A program made the translations under genes and the position numbers. Below, piece after piece: positions 41,787-53,449 of a stretch of 64,000 nucleotides of DNA (position 1 is the stretch's first letter; every line of letters begins with the position of its first letter). The notes beneath the pieces are model-generated. The model saw only the letters and a list, made by a program, of their open reading frames with translations. It did no database searches and was not told the DNA's origin. This DNA is from Powellomyces hirtus (taxonomy: Eukaryota > Chytridiomycota > Chytridiomycetes > Spizellomycetales > Powellomycetaceae), in contig JAHLKG010000009.1 in assembly GCA_025526995.1 (NCBI GenBank), positions 620,001 through 684,000 on the forward strand. Direction: 5' to 3'.

Positions 41787-42991
41787 TTACAGTAAGTGCT
41801 TCTTGAAGAAGGCGACAGTGCGATCGCGGGCAACCTTGGCGATCTCGGGCTTGTAGGGATACCTAATCATCAAGATCGTCAATGCCGGTCAATAGCAAAA
41901 CTGAAAATTAAGCGGCTTGTGAACTCACGCTAACTCTTCCTCATTCATAAAAGCGTGATTGGCTTCGGGGTACTGATGAAACTCGGAGGTGTCCTTACCA
42001 GCCGCTTTCAAACCCTCCTTGAACTTGCCTGCCGTCTGAGACAAACGATTGAGCAATCATCGACAGTATTAATTCAGAACTGGGCGATGTTAAGCTGATG
42101 AACGACGATTCTACCTTTTTGTCCGCAAAACCCTCCGTTGCATCCTTATCACCAAAGTGATATTGCACGGGGATGTGAACATTCTTCGGATCGGCGTCTC
42201 CCGGGATGCCGTAAAACACGGAAGCAGCGTCAATTCCCTCGACCTTGATTGCCGAGCCCAGGGTCAATGCTCCCCCAAGGCAGAAGCCTAAGGTCTCCTG
42301 CGGTTACGATGGAAGGTTGATCCACCGCGTTGAAGGGAATAAACTTACCCATAATTCCAACCTAGATTAAGCGTAAAATACGGGATGGTAAGTCCATTTG
42401 GAGGCATTCCCGCTCCTTGATTTTATTCTTAGCAAACATACCTTTTGGACGCCTTGCGACCTAAGGTACTTGACAGCGTTCCGGATGTCGTTGTACGCCT
42501 GATCCCAGTTGAGGTGTGACATTTCGTGGTTGGCCTTTCAGAAGAACACGTTAGCCAGATGTTTTGTTGAGAGAGCCACATGCTAAACGCTCACCTCGTC
42601 TTCCTTCGTGGTGACCTTTCCTCGGTAGCTGAAAGGACGCAGAAGTGAGCTTCTAGACACAACTGCTTGTGTACCAAACGAGGACCCATGCATACAGATC
42701 GGGAGCGATGGCGAGCGCACCAACGGCGTGGGCAAATTCTGTAGTCTTCTTCTTGATTTGTTCGTTCAAGCCCCACCATTCCTGGGAAAAAAGAGATAAG
42801 AAAAGTATGGACAGAACTTAAGAAGTAGGCCAGCTCTTACCTGAAGGACGATGAGGCCGGCCTTTGCACTTTCTATAGAATGCATTGTTGTGTAAGTGAT
42901 TCCAGCCTCCACTAGGGTTGAGTAATTAGTCAACGTGCTTACTCTCGCCGTCGACAAAGTAGGGCACTTCTTCGTATGTGATGTTGGACAT
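41787..42991 (-). CDS. Dienelactone hydrolase family protein
   Basis: Alpha/beta hydrolase of the dienelactone hydrolase family; the bacterial enzyme opens dienelactones in chlorocatechol breakdown, while the fungal substrate is unknown. Nine exons: 42943-42991, 42841-42911, 42696-42781, 42595-42628, 42442-42534, 42349-42361, 42115-42287, 41929-42035 and 41787-41862; 233 residues. Family features: LIVLQEWWGLNEQIKKKTTE, IAPDLYRGKV, the nucleophile motif VGIMGFCLGGALTL with Cys, Asp in YHFGDKDATEG and His in YPEANHAFMNEEE. The sixth exon is a 13-nt microexon coding VGIM and one extra base, directly before the nucleophile, so mis-splicing would destroy the active site. Confidence 0.92.
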
Positions 42992-43217
42992 ATTGCAGAT
43001 TCTCTAACAGTATCAAGATGACTTAGGTCCAGTGGGTAAAAAGCAATGGTGCAAGTGATGACATTCCACCACCGCCGCACCGAACGGTCGGATCCACTCG
43101 ATCCATACATTCCAACCGCTCCTAGAAGCAGCTTCCTCCACAGCTCCTATTGACAAGTCCATCAAGTCAACTTCTCAGAAATTCGAATACCACGAGGAAA
43201 CCTCAAGATTAACAGAC

Positions 43218-45080
43218 ATGGATCTATTTGGCCAATATGGGTCCGACGACGAACCGAGCTATGCACCTGCCGTCATAAAGAAACAGAAAATAGACACAGC
43301 ACCAGAGGTCTCCACTCAAGATCTCTCGACTTTCAACTACCTACCAGGCCTCACAACCAAGGAGATTGCCCACAACGTACCATATCAGGACTTGGTTCGG
43401 CCGACACAGGGACCGCAGAATCCATTCGCCACCCAAGTAACAGCGCCAAATCGCAATGTGCTCACCGGTGGGTTATATTTGCGTCATGGTCACGATTGTA
43501 TTTCATGGTTCACTGATCATAAAATCCATCTGTTTCAGGTTACGTTGAGGAGTTTGCCATGTCAAACCATCACTTTGATGCAATGTCTAGAACGTTCAAC
43601 AACTTCGGATATGCTGTGGATCCAAATAGCAATGGAGACGTCTATGTAGGGGATCAGACTAAGGCAGCGGCGCAAGGTGGAGCGACAATATACGAAACTG
43701 TCAAAATAAAAGGCGACAAGCGGAAGCGCAAAGGAGCCGGGGATCCATCGGATGTTGAAGGATACTCTGGACCATGGGCCGGATATGAAGGCGAGCGGGT
43801 GCATGTGGAGGGAGCCGGACCAACGGACGAGGAGCGGGAGGCTGCGGAGGCCCAGAGCACAACTGCAAAGGCGAAACCCAAGGTCGACGATGGCGAGACT
43901 GGGAATGAAAAGAGTATCTTCCACGGCAAGGAGGAACGCGACTATCTTGGTCGAACATATATGCATGTGCCAACAGACCTTGACGTGGATCTACTAGCGG
44001 AACCAGGCATCAAAGATTGCTATTTGCCCAAAACGCTCATCCACACATGGACAGGGCACACCAAAGGAGTCAACGCCATCCGATTATTCCCGAACAGTGC
44101 TCATATGTTCTTGAGTGCGGGCATGGACGGCAAAGTGAAGCTCTGGGATGTGTACCACGACCGCCGCTGTCTCCGGACATTCCTGGGACATAGCAAGGGC
44201 GTCCGAGACATTACCTTCAACAATGACGGTACGCGGTTCCTCACCGCGTCTTACGACAAATACCTGAAATTGTGGGACACCGAGACCGGCCAGTGCATAT
44301 CCTCGTACACGACGAAACGGATTCCATACTGTGTGAAATTCAATCCTGATGCGGACAAACAACACCTCTTTTTGACTGGAAGTGCGGACAAGAAGATATA
44401 CCAATTTGACATGAATTCGGGGGATGTGGTACAGGAATACGACCAGCATCTGGGAGCAGTGAATACCATTACCTTTGTTGACGATAACCGGCGGTTTGTG
44501 ACAACGAGTGACGACAAGACCTTGAGAGCCTGGGAATTCGATATCCCGGTGGTAATCAAATATGTAGCGGAGCCTAGCATGCACTCCATGCCTGCAGTCA
44601 CATTACATCCTACCAGTAAGCGTCTCGTCTGTCGCTTTTGCAAATATTTACGACTTCATTTCACTGATCGACTGTCCCATACTCCAGAAAAATGGCTCGC
44701 CTGTCAATCTCTGGACAACCAGATTGTGATCTATTCAGCCCGTGATCGGTTCAGGATCAACAGGAAAAAGACCTTCCGAGGACACTTGGTAGCAGGATAC
44801 GCTTGCCAGCCTTCTTTCTCTCCCGACGGCCGGTTCGTTTCCAGTGGAGATAGCGAAGGCCGAGTGTGGTTCTGGGATTGGAAATCTTGCAAAGTCCTGA
44901 AAAAATTCAAAGCGCACGACAAGGTGGTTATTGGTTCAGAATGGCACCCACACGAAACGAGTAAGCTGTTCACATGCTCCTGGGACGGCACGATCAAGTA
45001 AGTGTTGGCATGCCTAGTGTTTTCTATTCTGTCTTGGACTTCCTTCTAAGGTGCAAATTCTGTTTAGATTCTGGGACTAG
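43218..45080 (+). CDS. CDC40: PRP17/CDC40, WD40 pre-mRNA splicing factor
   Basis: Second-step splicing factor of the spliceosome. Exons 43218-43467, 43539-44615, 44688-44997 and 45068-45080 give 549 residues. The N-terminus MDLFGQYGSDDEP and the block NYLPGLTTKEIAHNVPYQDL are typical of CDC40, followed by GYVEEFAMSNHHFDAMSRTF. The seven WD repeats begin LIHTWTGHTKGVNAIRLFPN and include DGKVKLWDVYHDRRCLRTFL, KYLKLWDTETGQCISSY and GRVWFWDWKSCKVLKKF. The last exon is just 13 nt (three codons and a stop) and finishes the final blade with KFWD. Recognition is unambiguous. Confidence 0.96.
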
Positions 45081-45187
45081 GTCTCTGTCTACTAGATGTG
45101 GCGTGCGCTCTTATAAATGTACAGATTTGATTATAAAAACTGGCCGCACGAATGCACTATGTAAAACGGCCCCGAAGTTGATCGATT

Positions 45188-47091
45188 TTATGTTCGCCGA
45201 AATCCGGCCTCTTCATACGACCGTAACATGTCGAAGGTGTCTTTGCTATCTTGTTGTGCAACTTCCGTCAGTACGGTCAAGCCGTTTTGATGTGCTGCCA
45301 GAGTCTGAAAAAACAAAAATTAGCATGCAATCATTGACCGGGTAAGCTTGACAGAGTAATTGCGAGCAGCTCTTACCTGGAAAACTAGATTCAATTGCTG
45401 TTCATCCGCGATGTTATAGCTGGTATCCACTCCTCCCGTGAGAGAGAATTGTTTCGAGCTCTTGTTTTGCTGCAAGTGAGCCCATATCTCATTGAGTCTG
45501 CCCCGGAACACTGAAGGTTTTTGCAATTCGCGCTCCATTGCTTCCAAATGGATCTTGAACTTCTCTTCCTCAGCGCGTACTGAGTAGCCTCGGTTGCGAA
45601 TGAGCTGCACGTGTTTCATAAGCTGGAAAACAAAAGGTTAGCACAGGTGATCGACTGGTACATACAGTTTTTTCATGCTTTGGCTTACCCGCAGAACTTT
45701 TGCCACCAGTGCAGCCTGTCGTCGTTTGTACTCTTCAAGTTTTGCCGACGTATCCAGGAAATGTGTCCTTTGCAATTCTACCAGTTTATTTCTCATTTCC
45801 TATAGCAGTTGGTGAGAATCACACGTCCAGTGTCTATGCCATACAACCTGGTCACCAACCTCGAGCTTTGCCTTGTGGGCTTCATAAGCCTGTTCCTGCA
45901 TGTCTACCCGTTTCTTGATGTCACGGAAGCCGACGGCTACGACCGGAACCATACTGCAAAAACGCAATTGATGAGACGAAGTGAGAGACAGCAATCTTAG
46001 AAAAACGCAATGTACCATTTGGGATCGGGATTGTCACGTTGCGCTTGCTGGTATAGAGAGATATCTTCTCCTGGCGCAGGACCATAACTAGCTACTTCAC
46101 TCGGATGCACGATGTTGTAGAAATAATGCTAAGAAAGAGAAACATATAGATGATACTAGTTACTACGAATAGTCGGAAGATTAGGCTTTCTCACGTATGT
46201 ACCTTAAACTGACAGCGTGGATCATCCGGATTCCATGCTGACGCCATCCATTGCAGATGCTCGCTTAAAGTCTGTGGTTGTTGTGAAGCTACCCACATAC
46301 AATATTATTCAACATATCTTGTTTCAATGCAAGTCTTGTGCGACAGCTACCTTGCTGCTGTTGCTGTTGCTGTTGCTGCTGTCCAAAGCCTCCCGTCATC
46401 GATTGACCTCCAAAAAATGACGATCCTGGGGCCGCAGCAGGGGCACCGAACAAACCACCTCCGGGAGCTGTCGAGGCTGCCGGGGCGCCAAACAGTGACC
46501 CTCCAGCGGGAGCTGCGCTACCAAACAGCGAATTTGATCCTGGAGCCGCCGAAGCGCCGAACAAACTACCGCCGGGAGCCGCCGACGCTGGTGCGGCTCC
46601 AAACAGTGAGCCTCCTGCGGGAGGTGCGCTACCAAACAAGGAACCTCCCGGAGCGGCCGTATTCGCAGGTTGTCCGAACAAACCTCCGGGTTTGCTCGTT
46701 GCTGTTCCAAATAAACTTGGAGCCGCCGAGCCCGCCGGAGGCTGGCTTGTCGCGCCGAAACCTCCAAACGACGGTGCGACTGATTGCGCCTGGGCTCCAA
46801 ATAGCCCGCCCTGCTGCTGCGGCGGCTGGGAAGTGCCGAACCCCTGTTGTGGTTGTGATGTCCCGAATCCCCCAAATCCACCGAACCCTGTTTGCTGCTG
46901 TTGTTGCGGTTGAGCGCCTAAAGTCAACTTCCAAGATTAGTCAGAGTTTTCGCATTTGCATCGAAATGCCTGGACTTGCCGAACAGGCCTCCTCCCCCGG
47001 CAGCGGATTGTTGTGGTTGGCCTATAAACAGAAGAGATCAGAAAGCCGTGTACAAGGACCAATCTCTGCTCCAGAAAGTCTCACCAAACAT
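45188..47091 (-). CDS. NUP57: NUP54/NUP57, FG nucleoporin of the central channel
   Basis: Component of the Nsp1/NUP62 channel complex of the nuclear pore. Exons 47085-47091, 46980-47021, 46351-46917, 46203-46288, 46016-46128, 45860-45953, 45689-45799, 45377-45622 and 45188-45304 give 460 residues. Residues about 1-205 are FG/GLFG repeats (GGSLFG, GGLFG, TGFGGFGGFG) with two glutamine runs. The C-terminal coiled-coil region has HYFYNIVHPSEVASYGPAPG, PVVAVGFRDIKKRVDMQEQA and MKHVQLIRNRGYSVRAEEEK, characteristic of NUP54. The first exon is 7 nt (ATG TTT G), and the second intron starts with GC rather than GT. Confidence 0.95.
46351..46381 (-). repeat. CAG/CAA glutamine tract in NUP54
   Basis: Run of ten glutamine codons (mixed CAG and CAA) at the end of the FG exon, immediately before the splice donor. 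Such tracts are often length-variable between strains. Confidence 0.8.
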
Positions 47092-47362
47092 GGCGTGAGT
47101 TATGAAGACAAGAGTCCTCTTATATGGACTTGTCAAATTGAGGGTGGAAGCCGTCCTCCACTTCTATTGGTCTGCTTGCACCTGATCTTGGGTGGATGGG
47201 CTGCACACTTCGAAGAATCAAAGCAAAACGAAATGAAGGAACGAACGCGTTCCGTGAACTGCTTTGTGCGACACAAAATGTGTTCTATGCAAAGAGAGGT
47301 TCGCAACGTTGTTTTCAGTCTGGTCAATTTCCCATTCATAAATACCCACTCCAAGCTTCGTT

Positions 47363-47803
47363 ATGACTTTGACAATAACGCTGGAATTCAGGTGAGCGAA
47401 ACCCCTTATCTCACGTTCTCTTTCCGCTTTCTCGAACTCACATTTAGCTGGATAGCGGTGGGATGGAGCTTCTCTTCAACAATGAAAAGTCGAAGCAGGT
47501 GACTCTCCCAGAAACCTTCACTCCAGGCTCAGCAACACTGAAGGAGCTGCTTCCATGGGTTCGCGACAATCTCTTGACCGAACGAGCGGAACTGTTCATG
47601 CAGGGAGAGACGGTGTAAGTTCGGTGGGAGTTGAGTAATGAGTATTTCTGTCAAGAAGCAACTAACCTGCTGTCGTTGCTTTCAGCCGACCAGGAATTTT
47701 GGTTTTGATTAATGATGCAGATTGGGAGTTGGAGGGCGAACTGGAATATGTCATCAAAGATCGAGACACGATCGTTTTCATATCCACACTTCATGGAGGC
47801 TAG
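47363..47803 (+). CDS. URM1: URM1, ubiquitin-related modifier / sulfur carrier
   Basis: Sulfur carrier for tRNA wobble-uridine thiolation and protein urmylation. Exons 47363-47391, 47456-47614 and 47686-47803 give 101 residues, the canonical length. Sequence features: [78 protein letters not shown]. It ends exactly with the Gly-Gly that is thiocarboxylated by UBA4. The acceptor at 47454-47455 was chosen because it joins EF to SGGMELLF, as in other URM1 proteins; an upstream AG gives a broken frame. Confidence 0.96.
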
Positions 47804-48127
47804 AATGAAGCCGCACCGACCCAGGTGCACCGGAGACACCGCAATCCCCCAACCCATTTGGCGAACGCTATTGTCAACAAACACATAAAGCCATCGCAGC
47901 TCTTTGGCCTATGCAAAACGTTTTGGAAGTGTATACCAGGTATTCGGGCAAGAAGTCGCCCAGCCGGCGTACCGAACGAACTGTATATAATGTAGCGTAG
48001 CATAGAGGCGATAACTTCACTTGCAGCCAAAGTCATTGCTGCTTTGCCTATATTTATTAAATATTATGTTAATCGACGGAATTCTACTGAGTTGTGGCGA
48101 TGTGATGCGGGTGCGCGTGAGTGTTGC
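47804..48127. other. Convergent intergenic region, URM1 / Q-rich protein
   Basis: 324 bp between two stop codons; nothing recognised. Confidence 0.5.
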
Positions 48128-51100
48128 TCACTCGTTTGCAGCGGCCCCAAGATAAGGTGTTCCCGGTCCGCTTGCTTCTGGGGTGTCTGTTGGAGTGTCC
48201 TTTGTAGATGTGGCGGCCGACGCTCTTCCACGCCGGGGCCGTCGAGGTCTGGGTATCAACATCTGATTGACATCATCCATGCTTGTCAAAAATGGCGCAA
48301 AGAATGGTCTCATCTCCTCCGGAACCGAGGTCTCAAACAAATTCCGGTTGACATCGGGGTGGCTGCGGATGTACTGAGTCAACGGCACCATGCCCAGCCT
48401 GCCCAAAATCCCCGCCGCGCGCCAGGTTCCACCGCTGCCGCCGGATCCACCAGGAGTAGTGGAAGAGCTCGAAGACCTCGGAACCATCTCGCCTCGTTCA
48501 GAGTTCAGAGTGCTCAGTTGGAAATTCCGCATATAGCACCACATGTGCTTCACTTCCGGCAAATTCTCCGCTATTGCATCGTTCTTGATACGTGCGATGA
48601 TTCGTCGAAGGAGCTCCGCCGTTATCCCATTTGGCGTCGGATCACTTCCTCTGTCTGCCGATGGTATCAGGAGGATGGAACCGTCGTGGACTTTCCAATG
48701 AACTGACATAAACGACACCATCATTCGAGCTGGATCTCGAGCAAGACCACCACCTTGTGGTTGAGGAGATGCGTTGACAGAACCAGCTCGTGTGGATTCA
48801 GTAGCGCCTTGCACTCCTGAGATACCGGCTCCATGATGAGATGCCTTTCCTTTCTTGCCACCTCGATGGCGCCCAGACGCAGCGACCCTCATCCATGCAA
48901 CCGCCAAAAAGATCCGAGATCCGGGTATAGAAGTGGTCAAAACCGTTTCGGCCTCTCGCCATGCCCTCACAAACCGTCCAGTTAATAGCTCCCAGTTCTG
49001 GCAAACGGGCAAGCTCTCCATGACTGATGGCAAGGCCAGATTGGTTAGATAACCGTCTTCGTAGACTTCCCGTACTTCAGCAAGGATATTAGCGATCGTA
49101 TCTGGTCTTGGGGCGATCGGGCCATTCGGACCGCGAGTGTAAGCTTCCTGAGGAAATTGCCAGCAATAGATATCGATAGGAGCTCCTGGACCAACTCGCA
49201 AATGTGAGAGGCTGCAAGTTTTTCGTCCCACAGGGAATAACTCGATCGGACGCCATTTGCCGGTGCGAAATGTGCCTGCAAGAAAGAAAACATCAATGAA
49301 CGTTCCTTGTGCCAACGACATATAAGTGACTGGTACTCACCACCACCACCGCACTCTGTGCAAAGCGAATATTTCGCTTTACACAAAGCGCAGACGACCT
49401 CCACGTCAAAGTTAAGCTCTACCCATTCTTGCGTATAGCTCGGGTAGTCTGGACCCGATTTCATCCGGTCATTTGCTCTTAGAGAACGGCCCTCGTCCGA
49501 GATATCCTCGTCGGGGAACGGCGCTCTAACACCTCCCGAACCAACCCTCCTCATGCAAACGTCGCAGTCCAGTTCTGCGCCCGGTCCATATGTTTGAACT
49601 CGTTTCCTTCTCCGTCTAGTAGGAGCTGCTGCTGCGGTCTCGTGTGCAACGCTGTCTCCGAACTCACACTTCATGCAACGCAATTCGGCAACGTGTGGGA
49701 CGGTTACATGTGCAGGGGGCCCGTGAAAGATCAGAGTTCCCATGTACACGCCGCAGCGACAGCAATACCCTTCCTCCTCCAAACTAGTTTTTTTCCGACG
49801 AGTGATAAGTTTGGGCTTCTTGGAAGACAGGGCGCTTGAAGCGGATTCTACGGCAGCAGTAACCGAGGTCGGGGTATCTGGTATTGAGCTTGATGGACTC
49901 TCGTCCGGGACAGTCCAAGCATTAAAAGGTTGTGCAGTGGACGACGTTCCTTCATAAAGCTGGTCGGCATGTGATTGAGGTTTGGGAATGTCAATTGTAT
50001 ACCGTGAGTGCGCACGCGGTTGTTGTGGCGAAGCCGTTCTTTGTGGTGGTGGTGGATCTGTCGGATAATTCAATCGTGAGCCAATCACGTAGGGAGGACA
50101 TGGTCTGTTCCCTGACTCACCATTCAAGTGACGCATAAACCGTGACTGGCTTTGCTTCTGATGCGACTCATGCTCCGGATGCTGATGCAGCTGCGGATAC
50201 TGCATTTGCTGTTGATATTCTTGCTGTTGCCGCATCCGGTGCTGTTCCGAATGCCGAACCTGCGGCTGTTCAACCTGTTGCTGCGGAAGTGCAGGCTGCG
50301 CATCTCTTGAGCGAGAACTGGTCGCACCAAAGTGGGAATGCTCAACATTCCGATGCCACTGCTGATTTTGATAATGTTGAGGTTGCTGATAGTGGAAGCG
50401 CTGATCTCGTTGCTGGTGCTGATGCAAAGGAGGATTCTGCGGCGGTTCATGCTGAGTCTGATCGTGTTGTCGTGACTGAGGCGGTAAATGCTCGAGCTGA
50501 CGCGACTGGAACTGCGGATGCTCCTGTTGCCATGACTGTGAACGCATTGGTTCATGGAGTCGCGATTGGAGCTCAACTTGTTCCTGTGGTTGTGGCCGCG
50601 ACTGCGAACGTTCATGTCGCCACGACTCTCTGTGTGTTGGTTCCGAATGCCGCGGTTGTGACTGCAGAGACTGATATTGTTCGTGTTGCCACAAATCAGA
50701 TCGCAATTGTTCATGCTGTCGTGGGTAAAATTGATCCTGCTGCCGCTGTTCCATTTGATGATGTTGCCGCAATTGAGGCGGCTGCTGCCATGCCGGCTGA
50801 TGCTGATCTGTCTCCTGTCGGTATTCCTCTCGGTGCACCGTATCACTTTGCGGGCGATCGCTTCGATCGCCATAATAGGACTGATAGCATTGATATCCAT
50901 CTCGCTCACGCCGCCCATAACCCAACTCCCCCTCTCTCGGTTGCTGCTGTTGCTGCTGCTCGTTGTGTACATCATCTTGGTGGTGAGGGTGTTGATACGG
51001 AACATATGCGGAGGGATTTGGATGTCCGACATCCTGACGGATGTCCTGGGCGTGCGAACTTGTCCGAAAGCTCACGTGACTGGGACCCAATTGGGGAGCG

Positions 51101-51738
51101 GACTGTCTTTTTTGAGGAGGATACCCGGACGAAGGTGACGACGCCGAGTAAGACAAAAGGCCGGCCGGTTGCTCCCCATCCGGGTATCGTGCATGTGGTT
51201 GGGAGCGAGCAGTGTTTGTGGCCGTGCTTGCATGAATCCAAGCATCGTGAACGGTCGGCCCTTCCAAAGCCTGGGCGGCCGGCGGGCGGGGATAAGAGCC
51301 TTCGCGGAGGAGAGGCGATGGGGGATGCATTGAGTGTGAACTGGGATCCCTGGCATCATATGTGCGCACCTGAGGGTAATGGGATTGCCGACCCTGGTAG
51401 AGCTGTGGCCGTAGAACCGTATTTGCGGGTATAGACGGCGACTGGGTAGCGGACGAGAACGAGAGAGACGGGGCAGCCAAGCTGGTCGGAGACGGGTTTT
51501 CCTGGTGTCGATAGGGGTCCGAGTAGGCACCAGGGGAATGCAAGCGCCGGCTATGGGAGTCGGACAGAGAAGGCAATGGAAGCGCAAGCGCGCGTCGACC
51601 GCCGTCTTCCCGTGGAAGTAGCAGACCACCCGCAGGTATGGCTTGTGGGTGTGCTCCGTCATCGGGTAAAGGACGGCGAAAGTCGTCCGGCGTATGACAG
51701 GGGCCAGGTCCGAGTCGATCGTCTTGGTCGTTTTCCAT
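48128..51738 (-). CDS. Large Gln/His-rich protein with CxxC zinc-binding-like region
   Basis: Two exons, 49341-51738 and 48128-49275, give 1181 residues. Not recognised as a known family. Residues about 1-250 are Pro/Ser/His-rich; about 250-560 are extremely Gln-, His- and Arg-rich. Residues about 659-799 carry paired cysteines: CCRCGVYMG, LRCMKCEFG, LDCDVCMRR, VVCALCKAKYSLCTECGGG, spaced as in treble-clef or zinc-ribbon domains, with a basic patch TRRRRKRVQ. The second exon is an ordered-looking domain (GTFRTGKWRPIELFPVGRKT, GAPIDIYCWQFPQEAYTRG, ADGYLTN-like helices) and a disordered basic tail. The composition suggests a nuclear regulatory protein, which is inference only. The Gln tract creates a long antisense open frame that is not a gene. 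Confidence 0.78.
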
Positions 51739-53449
51739 TCGCGGCGCACGCCTCAGCCCCCTCAGCCTCGGAAGCGAATGTGGCTGAGGCTGCCGTCAGT
51801 CAGTCAGTTTTCACTCGTGTCGGGTGTCGGGCCTGCCGCTTCGGGCCAGCAGGAGTTTTGCCAAATACCTCAAAGCAAACTGGATGCTGCCTGTTCGGTC
51901 ACCGAAGGCGGTTTCCTTATAAGTATGGTGTAGTTGGCTGTGGTGTGCTCTGTTCCTGTGCAAGCGTTGTTCGTGGGTCGCGGGGAGGATGGGAAGTGCA
52001 ACGATGACGGGAGGTTGGTAGGCACGCTTTTCAGGGACTGGCTGGCTGCGATACCCTTTGCGATATAACAAGAAAGCTCTCACTCTAATTCCCTTTCACT
52101 ACTAAAATGCAACTAAAATGGAACTTTACTAAGTTGCCTAAAATCCCCGCGACCTGGGGACAGAAATGGAATGATGGCTCTTCCTTCCCCCCCAAATCGT
52201 CGCCTCCTTTGTGGCCCGTTTCTGGCAGCTGTTGCGACAGCGGATGGCAGGCCCGCCCCCGCCGGCGGACTTCTGAGCTTTCGGAGGCCGTGTGCTATGA
52301 GAGAGTTGTAGCTGTCCGACCCTCGCTCTGCTTGCAGTTTGACAATCTGCATGGGCCAGTTGGCTATGTAACGGATGGTCTTGCGCTTTGTGCGCCGTCA
52401 TCGGCATCAACTTCGAGTCAGTCAGTTCTCGGCCCTCCTGAATTTGCCCATGAGAAACGGGCAGCACACGCACGAGCGGATGGATGTGGATGTCCAAGTT
52501 CTCGAGCCGTTCGCCCCACTTCATCCCCGGTCTCCGCCCCGCCAAACCGAGCACCGGGGAGCCGCGCCTGAGCCGCTCCGTGTCCCTGGGTCAATTAGGG
52601 CCTACCCATCGCGTCACCACCCAGCACGCGCGGCGCGATTGGGGTCGCGATCCATTGCTGCGCTCATCAAGTTGGTCATCTATTACAACAGGGTTACCAG
52701 CCTACCGGTGTCTCGGTAGCACAGGCCACTCGCACAAACCCCATTGTTGATTGGGGTTGTCCAAAAATTTATATTCTGCAAGTCAGATGCCTGTGTCGTG
52801 CAGAAATTTTTTATTTTTTTTTGCTGAGCACCCCGCGCAACACATGGTCGATAGTAGCGTCGGACACTCCAGCAAAATGATATGGCGGGTGTATAATTAG
52901 CGTTTGAGCGGGATCGGTGGATTGTCAGTCGGTCCATCATGGTGTGTTAGCGGTGACTCACTCTCTTCTTCATCAGGGTAGTCATCATAGTTTCGCAATC
53001 ATTATTGCCAGTTCTCCTACGACCTTCCCATTGGTCTCTCCGTGATAGAACACTTGCTACTACCGCCTCTGGGTCTTGTTCAAGTACAAGTAGATGGAAC
53101 AAAGTACAAGTCACATGGCAGATTTGCGGGCAACGTGCGCATATAGTCGGAGCCACTTTGTGGCCGAATGTTCAGCTACAAAATGATGCCATTGTGGCGG
53201 ATCCCATTTGTGTTCTTTTTTGTGAACACAACACCCGCGAGTCCGTGCGCAGCGCTAACGCGTACGTAAGCGTCTGCGCCACTGGTGGGTTTTATCTCCG
53301 GTTCGGAATGGAATTTTTGACTTGTAAATGCTTTACGTCCGTTTACTCCTGCAACTCGAGCATTATGGTAGGAAGACAAACGGAAGGTTTGCATAGAGAG
53401 CTCAGGTCTGAGCACGGCTGACAAAGCTGTCTGTTGGCAGACTTCCACA
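51739..53449. other. Gene-free region between the Q-rich gene and CFAP69
   Basis: 1.7 kb between divergent starts. Open frames (for example 52107-52571 and 52375-52719) are Arg/Ser/Pro-rich, overlap each other and resemble nothing. It is GC-rich around 52140-52700 and AT-rich around 52750-52830, where an imperfect inverted repeat is followed by a T-run. Confidence 0.4.
52763..52822. repeat. Imperfect inverted repeat followed by T-run
   Basis: Arms around TTCTGCA and TGCAGAA, extended by A- and T-rich flanks, enclose an 18-nt loop and are followed by a run of nine T. It would form a hairpin with a U-rich tail if transcribed on the plus strand. No associated RNA gene is recognised. Confidence 0.35.

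Noticed and set aside
46327..47502. 391-codon plus-strand open frame over NUP54 and the URM1 upstream region
   Set aside because: Antisense to FG repeats and crosses the URM1 first exon in a different frame; starts inside a repeat.
50142..51434. 430-codon plus-strand open frame rich in Ala, Val and Asp
   Set aside because: It is antisense to the Gln/His-rich region of the minus-strand gene at 48128-51738. CAG/CAA-type repeats read in reverse give a long stop-free frame; no domain is present.
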